A DNA stretch of 10,593 nt from Euryarchaeota archaeon UBA88 (GTDB lineage: Archaea > Thermoplasmatota > Poseidoniia > Poseidoniales > Poseidoniaceae). Where the stretch lies: NCBI GenBank assembly GCA_002499545.1, contig DAME01000041.1, positions 1-10,593 of the forward strand. Reading direction: 5' to 3'. Under the pieces are notes generated by a model. The model was not told the DNA's origin. It saw only the letters and a program-made list of their open reading frames with translations, and did not search any database. The position numbers were made by a program, and so were the translations under genes. Shown here piece after piece: positions 1 through 6,111 of this stretch. The stretch's first letter is position 1. Each line of letters starts with the position of its first letter.

Positions 1-1296
1 CGGATAGGATGCATGATCACCGCCAGTCACAATCCTGCAACCGATTCAGGAATCAAGGTGTTTGATGCACACGGGTACAAATCGACACCGGCGTTTGAGG
101 ACCGTATTTCCGAACTTGTCGACGCACTTAGCCAGGAGGACCGCGAGGTCGACTCCATTGACGTTCACGCCCTTTCGCAACCGTCGCAAGTCGGCGTACA
201 ATCATCCTCACACTCTCACCAAGACTGGCTTACACAGCGGCTTCATTCCTTCAAACGCAGACTCTATTCCGAATCATTCGCAACGTCGAAAATCGCCCAT
301 CCTCTTCTGTTGGACTGTTCGAAAGGATCAGCAAGTGGATGGTTTTCTGGCTGGCTTACCCAGCATGGACTCGAAGCCCAAGAAGTCAGCCTTCATGCAG
401 AACAGATCAACAAGAACTGTGGCGCAGGAGACTTTTCTCCGACTGCAGAATGGTCTATTGAGGAAGCCGCTTCATCATCACATGAACTTCTCAAACGCTT
501 GAAGCATGCCCCTGAGGGGACGGTTGTAGGCGCTGCTTTGGACGGGGATGGAGACCGGTGCCTCGTGGTGGAAACGACTCACACTGGCTACAAAATTATT
601 GACGGAGATGCGATGGCGGATGCAATATTGGTAGCAGGAGGCTTCAATGAGCCTGGCTGGGTTATTGCTGCAAGCATCGAGTCCGATTTGGCGCTTTTAT
701 CAACCACCAACCGTTTCCCCAATGCAGTCCAAACCGCAGAGACTGCAGTTGGTGACCGCTGGCTTTCTCATGCACTGCGAACGCATCTTTCTTCATCAGT
801 CACAATGCCCACCGTTCTAGGCGTGGAGGATTCGGGCCACATCGTTCTTCCATCACCCCATCCAAGCATTCCGCATCAATGGTCATTGGTTGGCGACGGA
901 GCGGCAACGCTCGTAGCCTATCTTCTTGCACGCGCTCATGAAGGAGAAAAATCTTTTTCGCGCGGCTGGAAACAGCGAATATCTGTCACGGACGTCGACC
1001 GTTCTCGATGGGACGGCGTCAACGCACTGTCCGATGAAATCGAGCGCATTGCTCGTATGCATATCGATCAGAGTGGAAGCGTATCGCAGTGGCATCGACA
1101 CGGATTGGAAGGTGAGCCAAACCTCATGCTCATCGAAACCTACGTCGATGGAAAACCACTCTCCCTCGGCATTCGAAACAGCGGGACTCAACCAAAAATC
1201 AGTGTTTCGTTGCGACTTTCCAAATCAATGGACGCCAACGTATTATCGAACATGCTTCCATTAATTGCCGAACATCTCAACCGTTTCATGCATTGA
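1..1296 (+). CDS. Phosphohexomutase (phosphoglucosamine/phosphomannomutase family), 5'-truncated by window edge
   Basis: Enzyme of the alpha-D-phosphohexomutase superfamily, which moves a phosphate between C1 and C6 of a hexose or hexosamine through a phosphoserine. The frame is open from base 1, and the residues before the first ATG (base 13) fit the usual lead-in to the active site, so that ATG is internal and roughly 90-100 N-terminal residues are missing. Counting from that Met: phosphoserine loop TASHNP with Ser5; Mg-binding loop DGDGDR at 177-182; sugar-specificity loop GVEDSGH at 270-276; phosphate-binding loop RNSGTQPK at 388-395. The DGDGDR and SGH loops resemble bacterial GlmM (glucosamine-6-P to glucosamine-1-P, towards UDP-GlcNAc) more than PMM/PGM. 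Archaeal members are often promiscuous, so phosphomannomutase activity is possible. The usual GEE/GEQ start of the sugar loop is GVE here, and the usual SGTEP is SGTQP. Family is certain; substrate is not. Confidence 0.9.
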   Translation, partial: RIGCMITASHNPATDSGIKVFDAHGYKSTPAFEDRISELVDALSQEDREVDSIDVHALSQPSQVGVQSSSHSHQDWLTQRLHSFKRRLYSESFATSKIAHPLLLDCSKGSASGWFSGWLTQHGLEAQEVSLHAEQINKNCGAGDFSPTAEWSIEEAASSSHELLKRLKHAPEGTVVGAALDGDGDRCLVVETTHTGYKIIDGDAMADAILVAGGFNEPGWVIAASIESDLALLSTTNRFPNAVQTAETAVGDRWLSHALRTHLSSSVTMPTVLGVEDSGHIVLPSPHPSIPHQWSLVGDGAATLVAYLLARAHEGEKSFSRGWKQRISVTDVDRSRWDGVNALSDEIERIARMHIDQSGSVSQWHRHGLEGEPNLMLIETYVDGKPLSLGIRNSGTQPKISVSLRLSKSMDANVLSNMLPLIAEHLNRFMH

Positions 1297-1867
1297 CCGA
1301 TGGCGAAGACTGCCTTCCTTCGATTGCGAGAATCAGCAGCGATACTGCCACAATGAGGCGACGATCAAGTGAATGATTCGGAGGAATCATTACGTGAACA
1401 CGGGGTACAAAGATATTCAAATTTTGACGCAGGAGAATATGCGGTTGCTGTTTGGATTCAATATGAAATTTCTGCGGAATGAGCGGAATAATTCTCCGAA
1501 GAATGGCGATGCTATCTTCTTTTAATTCTCCACACGCGTTCCCTCCTGCGTCTCGTATGGTCCATGAATCTTTGAATATCGAACGAATCCCCTTCCGCTT
1601 TGCGGAACCGATGAGTTCACCCGTTTGAGAGTCCATGATATCATAGGTCATTCCAAAGTCAATCACTCCTCTGGCTTTGATTCGAAGTAGGGCAGTTGAC
1701 TGTGAAGCATCAGAATAGAGCGTGATGTCTTCTCGGAGTCTGAACGCTTTTTGTTTTGAATAGCCGACAATGTTTCCTTGGAGGTCTTCGAAAAAGAATG
1801 TTCCACCGAATATTTTGAAAATCTTTGCTCGAATTTTGAATTGGTCCATCGAATAAAGTTCAGTCAT
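1286..1867 (-). CDS. LURP-one-related (tubby C-terminal-like fold) protein
   Basis: A 193-residue protein with the pattern of the LURP-one-related (LOR/DUF567) family, which shares the phospholipid-scramblase/tubby beta-barrel fold. Seen: an N-terminal FKIRAKIFKIFGG strand pair (10-22), GNIVGYSKQKAFRLRED (31-47), an IKAR...DF...YDIMDSQTGELIG core (63-87), KRKGIRSIFKDSW (90-102), and a C-terminal hydrophobic segment at 171-182 followed by EGRQ. In this fold that segment is normally the helix threading the barrel, so it need not be a membrane anchor. There is no signal peptide. Biochemical function is unknown across prokaryotic members; lipid or membrane-surface binding is suggested only by the fold. 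Start at ATG 1867; a second Met at residue 7 also precedes the conserved region. It lies 144 bp downstream of the giant membrane protein gene on the same strand, but inverted repeats and a promoter-like element between them argue for separate transcription. Its 3' end overlaps the convergent mutase gene by 11 bp. Confidence 0.8.
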   Translation of the reverse strand: MTELYSMDQFKIRAKIFKIFGGTFFFEDLQGNIVGYSKQKAFRLREDITLYSDASQSTALLRIKARGVIDFGMTYDIMDSQTGELIGSAKRKGIRSIFKDSWTIRDAGGNACGELKEDSIAILRRIIPLIPQKFHIESKQQPHILLRQNLNIFVPRVHVMIPPNHSLDRRLIVAVSLLILAIEGRQSSPSVNA

Positions 1868-1904
1868 GGCCTTAATTCTCGTTTCCCAGTCTTAACTCTT
1901 CTCC

Positions 1905-1920
1905 AGTTTTAGTAAAAAAT
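1905..1920 (-). promoter_or_regulatory. Possible archaeal TATA element for the LURP-one-like gene
   Basis: Read on the minus strand this is ATTTTTTACTAAAACT, the most A/T-rich run in the spacer, centred about 45 nt upstream of the ATG at 1867. A TATA box there would place transcription start near 1886 and leave a leader of about 20 nt. No strong Shine-Dalgarno sequence is present in that leader; AAGG lies directly before the ATG. The six-T run could instead be the termination tract of the upstream gene. Assigned by eye only. Confidence 0.3.
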
Positions 1921-1952
1921 GAGCGATGTGAAAATGTCATATTGCTTTCTCT

Positions 1953-1979
1953 GGTAACGGCGTGAAATGCGAGGTTACC
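1953..1979 (-). repeat. Inverted repeat, 6-bp stem (GGTAAC/GTTACC)
   Basis: GGTAAC at 1953-1958 pairs with GTTACC at 1974-1979 around a 15-nt loop, downstream of the giant membrane protein gene and upstream of the LURP-one-like gene. It is too weak a stem to be a confident terminator and has no T-run directly after it; the nearest T6 on the minus strand is about 35 nt further on. It could be a regulator site or chance. Confidence 0.3.
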
Positions 1980-1988
1980 GGTTGAAAC

Positions 1989-2015
1989 GTGAGCACCAAC
2001 CAGTATTGTGCTCAC
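1989..2015 (-). terminator. Stem-loop around the stop codon of the giant membrane protein gene
   Basis: A perfect 8-bp inverted repeat, GTGAGCAC (1989-1996) and GTGCTCAC (2008-2015), with an 11-nt loop. The right arm contains the TGA stop (2012-2014) of the minus-strand gene, so the hairpin would form exactly at the end of the message. No T-tract follows closely. Transcript-end protection or termination are possible roles; the structure itself is plain in the sequence, its role is inferred. Confidence 0.4.
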
Positions 2016-5000
2016 TCGTTCGCCATATCTCCCTCATAGGTTTGGGTGAGATAGGTTACAAGTCCTAGTAACAGAGCCGAGGCCATGAGAATAATCAGTA
2101 ATCCTTCAATAGCCGCACCCTGAACAATGAGAATTCCTGCGACAATCCACGCTAATACGAGGTCCAGTGCCCCAATAATTCGCCATGCTTTACGTAGCGT
2201 CAGCACTCCGCTGACCCATGCAGTTGTTGAACAGAGTAGAATGAATACGACCGCAAACGTGAGATTCCCATACCCCCATCCAGAGCCAAGCAGTAACAAG
2301 TGCACTGCCCACAAACCTGCGGGGAGCCACAATCCATTGCGGGTTTGAACAACCCATGCCACGAAACCGATCGAAACAAACCCAAGTGCTGATGCGATGA
2401 CAGAACCACTAGGAAGGGCCAATCCAGTCATTTCTCCCGCCCACACACTCGTCGAAACATAGGCTACAGGAACCATCACCCAAGCAAGAAGGGATACCGC
2501 TGGTTGCTTCCACCAAATGCTTCTTCGAGCGCTCGATGCAATTACAAACAAACTCGCCGGGCCAACCGAGATGATGCAGACGGCCATCAACCATGCCGAA
2601 CGCCCACCTGCGCCGCGATGATCAGACATTTTGTGGTGTATCCGCTTCCCTTCAACCCAGTCGAATCCAAACACGGAACCTATCGCAACAAGTTCGATGA
2701 GCAAAAGCGGTACCACCCAGGTCATTAATGCACCATCAAACGGATCGGTTGCGAAAGGAATGGGCACTTCACCACCCGCAACTAAACAGATGCAGCGGTC
2801 GATGACTGCGAGAAATACGACTCCTTCTAACGCATTTGGAATACGAATTCCGAGGTCATTTCGTCCTAGCAACCCAAGACCTGCAAGCATCACAAGCCCT
2901 CCGAAGAACACGATCAAATGCGTCGCATCTTCCAAAACTACGACCGAGTTCGAAGCCCGACCAGCAACGTGGACTAAGACCAACCCCGCCATACCCAACG
3001 CAATTGGTGCTTCGATTCCCAAGACATCGGGGAGCCTTAACCCGATTTGATTCGCTCTGATTCTTGCCAGACCCACGAACAACATCGTCACAAGAACGCT
3101 AAACACCAATGACGCCAATGTCGCCCCTGAGGTGAATGAAAAGAAGGTTGTCGCCAAGATTGTGGTCACCAAGAAAACCATCACAATCGTAGGTTGGTGA
3201 TGTATATCGCCGGTCTCCAAGTCCAGCGAGCCTGAGGTTCCGGCCCGTTTGGACCGCTTACGCTGCTTTTCTGCTAAATTCAGCAATTCTGTATCGATGA
3301 GTCGAAGGTTTGAGCGCGGTAGCGACGTCCCATCTTGGTCAACCACGTCCACCGTGGTATCTACACCGGCCGAGAGTCCCGATGAATCGATGTATGCCTG
3401 CATTCGCTCCTGCTTTTCTTTGATTCTTTGGAGGCGGTTTTCTTTTTTGGTGAGTGCTCGTACACCGGCCCTGAACTCTCCTTGAACAGCCAAATAAGCT
3501 CCAGAAATAACAAACGCAAACACCGCAGCAAGAACTACCAAGTCGACGGAAATTGATCTTCCTGCAAGTGCCATTGCAACAATTAATCCGACCGCCATTA
3601 TGGCTGGAGGTAGGAGCTTTTCGAGCGTTGCTGCTCGCTGCAAGTAAAGGGCCAGTGCTACCAGTCCAACGGCCATCAAAACCAGCAAGTTCTGTTCTTT
3701 TTGCAGCATGTATTCAGTACCAGTTAGTTGAACTGTTGTTAGTGGATCAAGGGCGATGAGGACGAAAAAGGCCGTCATGAAACCCATCATCATGGTCAGT
3801 AATTGACCTGGTAGTGCTTCAGCTCGCTCCATGTCAACTTCGCTTGCACCCGCTGCTTTTTTGCGGTCAGAAGCAAGAAGGAGAACTGCTGATGAAACCA
3901 CCAACGCAATGGCCCAAAGAGACGATTGCCCATAGGACCATGAGAGAACAAGTGCGACAATTCCCCACAAAGACATGAGGGTTTGAGGCTTTCCGAGATG
4001 CTTTTCAAAGTACACCATCAGTGAATGCCCAATGAGCAAACTGCTCATGACGACGATGACTCCGTACATCGGTAAAGCACCGGGTCGAACGATAGCCCAA
4101 GTGACGATTAAGGAGAAGATAAAACTAAGATTCCATAATTTTGCTAAACCAGAGTCGCGTAAGCGTGCCCCGATTTCTGAAAAACCAACGAGACGTGCTG
4201 CGAGGTTTAGGCCAGTTTCTCCGTGACGAATGTTGACCAAAATTTGCTGGATGACCAACAAACTCATCCATGCAAAGAGGTCGATCTCGCCAATTTCAAT
4301 GGAGATGAGATCGGTTGAAATCAAGCGTGCATCTGCATCTGTCGCGAACATCAAGAGCCAAACCCATGGGCCTAGTACGGCGGTTCCAGCGATTGACGGA
4401 GACCCTCTGTACACGGCCAGCCCTGACAAACCAACCCACACAATTCCCTGCGTTACCAGAAGCAGCCGTGCACCGTCCCCGGTACTTCCAGCAGGGATTA
4501 GCAGCGTGAGCAGAAGTACGATTGCAAGACCCCCCATCCAAATGACGTGGTCTGAAACTGCGGTCTGGTTCCGTAAAAGAGCCGCAGCAGTGAACAGGGA
4601 AGTCAGACCAGCATAGACGCTGTACCCATCTAGGTTGAACGGTAATTCAATCCCACTTGCCCCAGAAGAGTACAGCGAGAGCCCGATGAGAAGAAACGGT
4701 GCTGGGGCGATAAGGTAGGGCGCCAAATCTTTGAGGTGTACGCCTCGAACGATGAGGTATGAGCCGCTAAATGCAGAAATCAGCAACACCAGCTGAGCCA
4801 GTGCATAACCTGTTTCGGTTCTATGTGAGGCGATTGCCAGCAGTGCCCCGATCATCCCCAGCCCGACCGAAACCGACCAGAGCGCAGGTTTGCCCAAGCC
4901 CATTGACTCAAATGCTTGAGAGAACCAATTGTCTTCTCGAACAAATTTAGCAGCGATGGTTGCGTTGGTGGCAGTGATACCAGCCATCAAGAGGAACAAG

Positions 5001-6019
5001 AGTAAGTCATCCTCAAACGGTACGACATCGATTCCAAACAAAACCCAATGATTGGATAACGCATGGACCCCAACCCACAGATACGATGAAGCGATACCAA
5101 GGCTGGCAAGGTTGCCAGAGTTCCGGTACAGTGCAAGCCCATGCATCAACAGTGTCCCAATACCGACCATTGCTGCCACGCCAATCTGTCCGTACAATGC
5201 TCCAGCAGCGCTTCCTACCAGCAGCAAAATCAGCGTGGCCTGGGCTGCAATCGCGTCTTCGTTATGGCGCTGAGCGATTGTAATGTTCATGGCCACCAGA
5301 CCGAGCAAAATCACCCCGAGTGTATCGCTCGCTCCCAGAGGCGAGTTCTCAAACCAACCCCAATGCCACGCATCAAGTGCAAGTCCGTAAAATAATTTCA
5401 TTGATATGATAACCCAAGTTACGCCCAGAAGCCTCATGTTTGGATTCGGAATCCACCGTTCACCGAGGTACAAACCGAACAAACCCATGGCCAACAACCC
5501 TAGCCCGCTTGGGATTTCTGGTAGCACAGTTCCGACTATCGCTCCAATCGCCGACCATGTGAGCACCATGGCGACTAAAAGTCCGACACCGAGCCGCTTT
5601 TCTCCTTCAACAGCGAGGTCAGATACACTGTCTATTTCCGGAGCGGATAGAACGGTACCGTCGCGCTGAACTGCGCCAGGTTGGAGGTGTTCATCTTCTT
5701 CCGCCGAAAACAGAGAAACGATTTCACCAACCGCAATGTCTTCAACGCGGGGCTTGATTTTTGGATCTGACACTTCACTGTTTTCACCGGGAGAATCGAC
5801 CATGAAAGAACTCACATCGAATCCCTTGGCTCTTTGAAAGTCACGCTTTCTCACAACCTCGTCGCGAGATTTCGAGGCGCTCGTATCAGACTGGCTTTCA
5901 TCATCTCCCCCAGTCATGACCTCATAGTGTTGAGGCCTGCCCTTCAATCCTTTCGATGATTGAACCGCTCGGCTGCAATTTGCCGAGAAATTGAATTTTT
6001 CCAGAACCAAACCGCTCAT
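2012..6019 (-). CDS. Giant polytopic membrane protein (about 37 predicted TM segments), function unknown
   Basis: About 1335 residues from the ATG at 6019; I do not recognise the family. Residues 1-142 are hydrophilic and rich in Ser/Asp/Glu/Lys, with no signal peptide. From about residue 144 to the end the chain is almost continuous hydrophobic segments of 17-22 residues, about 37 by eye, broken by one long charged loop at about 847-942 with a Lys/Glu/Arg-rich, coiled-coil-like stretch. Short loops recur in the form [G]LxxYRxS or RNxxGxRxP between segment pairs, suggesting growth by duplication of a TM-pair unit. No ATPase, transferase, protease or transporter motif is visible. Large many-TM bacterial proteins such as DUF2339 are a possible comparison, unproven. 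Start choice: ATG 6019 has GAGGT 9 nt upstream; an in-frame TTG at 6049 has no better signal, and the ATG at 5917, whose GAGGT is only 1 nt away, is an alternative that would trim 34 residues. Probably monocistronic. Confidence 0.85.
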   Translation of the reverse strand: MSGLVLEKFNFSANCSRAVQSSKGLKGRPQHYEVMTGGDDESQSDTSASKSRDEVVRKRDFQRAKGFDVSSFMVDSPGENSEVSDPKIKPRVEDIAVGEIVSLFSAEEDEHLQPGAVQRDGTVLSAPEIDSVSDLAVEGEKRLGVGLLVAMVLTWSAIGAIVGTVLPEIPSGLGLLAMGLFGLYLGERWIPNPNMRLLGVTWVIISMKLFYGLALDAWHWGWFENSPLGASDTLGVILLGLVAMNITIAQRHNEDAIAAQATLILLLVGSAAGALYGQIGVAAMVGIGTLLMHGLALYRNSGNLASLGIASSYLWVGVHALSNHWVLFGIDVVPFEDDLLLFLLMAGITATNATIAAKFVREDNWFSQAFESMGLGKPALWSVSVGLGMIGALLAIASHRTETGYALAQLVLLISAFSGSYLIVRGVHLKDLAPYLIAPAPFLLIGLSLYSSGASGIELPFNLDGYSVYAGLTSLFTAAALLRNQTAVSDHVIWMGGLAIVLLLTLLIPAGSTGDGARLLLVTQGIVWVGLSGLAVYRGSPSIAGTAVLGPWVWLLMFATDADARLISTDLISIEIGEIDLFAWMSLLVIQQILVNIRHGETGLNLAARLVGFSEIGARLRDSGLAKLWNLSFIFSLIVTWAIVRPGALPMYGVIVVMSSLLIGHSLMVYFEKHLGKPQTLMSLWGIVALVLSWSYGQSSLWAIALVVSSAVLLLASDRKKAAGASEVDMERAEALPGQLLTMMMGFMTAFFVLIALDPLTTVQLTGTEYMLQKEQNLLVLMAVGLVALALYLQRAATLEKLLPPAIMAVGLIVAMALAGRSISVDLVVLAAVFAFVISGAYLAVQGEFRAGVRALTKKENRLQRIKEKQERMQAYIDSSGLSAGVDTTVDVVDQDGTSLPRSNLRLIDTELLNLAEKQRKRSKRAGTSGSLDLETGDIHHQPTIVMVFLVTTILATTFFSFTSGATLASLVFSVLVTMLFVGLARIRANQIGLRLPDVLGIEAPIALGMAGLVLVHVAGRASNSVVVLEDATHLIVFFGGLVMLAGLGLLGRNDLGIRIPNALEGVVFLAVIDRCICLVAGGEVPIPFATDPFDGALMTWVVPLLLIELVAIGSVFGFDWVEGKRIHHKMSDHRGAGGRSAWLMAVCIISVGPASLFVIASSARRSIWWKQPAVSLLAWVMVPVAYVSTSVWAGEMTGLALPSGSVIASALGFVSIGFVAWVVQTRNGLWLPAGLWAVHLLLLGSGWGYGNLTFAVVFILLCSTTAWVSGVLTLRKAWRIIGALDLVLAWIVAGILIVQGAAIEGLLIILMASALLLGLVTYLTQTYEGDMANE

Positions 6020-6111
6020 CCTCTCAATACCTCGTTTTTCATAATTCAAATACCAACTATCTGTAAGTCATCAGCCAAAAGGGACAAAGAGGGTCCGCGA
6101 AACGCAAGTGT
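6020..6111. promoter_or_regulatory. Divergent intergenic region with both promoters for the giant membrane protein and pckA
   Basis: These 92 bp separate two divergent starts and must hold both promoters. An A/T-rich core at about 6034-6058 contains, on the minus strand, TTTGAATTATGAAAAAC. If this is a TATA element for the leftward gene, transcription would start close to its ATG at 6019, giving an almost leaderless message. The same A/T-rich core could serve the rightward gene with a leader of about 40 nt. No clear TATA lies 25-30 nt before the pckA ATG. Assignment is by position and base composition only. Confidence 0.4.
6029..6033 (-). promoter_or_regulatory. Shine-Dalgarno supporting the ATG at 6019
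   Basis: GAGGT on the minus strand, 9 nt before ATG 6019, matches the archaeal anti-SD core. It favours this start over the in-frame TTG at 6049, since the site lies inside any longer reading frame, and over the ATG at 5917, whose nearest GAGGT is only 1 nt away. Confidence 0.5.

Noticed and set aside
13..15. ATG at 13 as the true start of the mutase
   Set aside because: It sits inside the conserved MITASHNP active-site motif, which is normally about 100 residues into the protein.
62..502. Open frame of about 146 codons in a second frame of the mutase gene
   Set aside because: Overlaps the same-strand mutase completely; rich in Arg/His/Thr, typical of an out-of-frame reading.
1868..2011. 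tRNA or small RNA gene in the spacer
   Set aside because: No cloverleaf, T-loop GGTTCRAAT or CCA-type end is visible; the two hairpins alone do not define an RNA gene.
6020..6049. TTG at 6049 as the start of the giant membrane protein gene
   Set aside because: It adds ten residues without support, and the GAGGT that suits the ATG at 6019 lies inside this extension.
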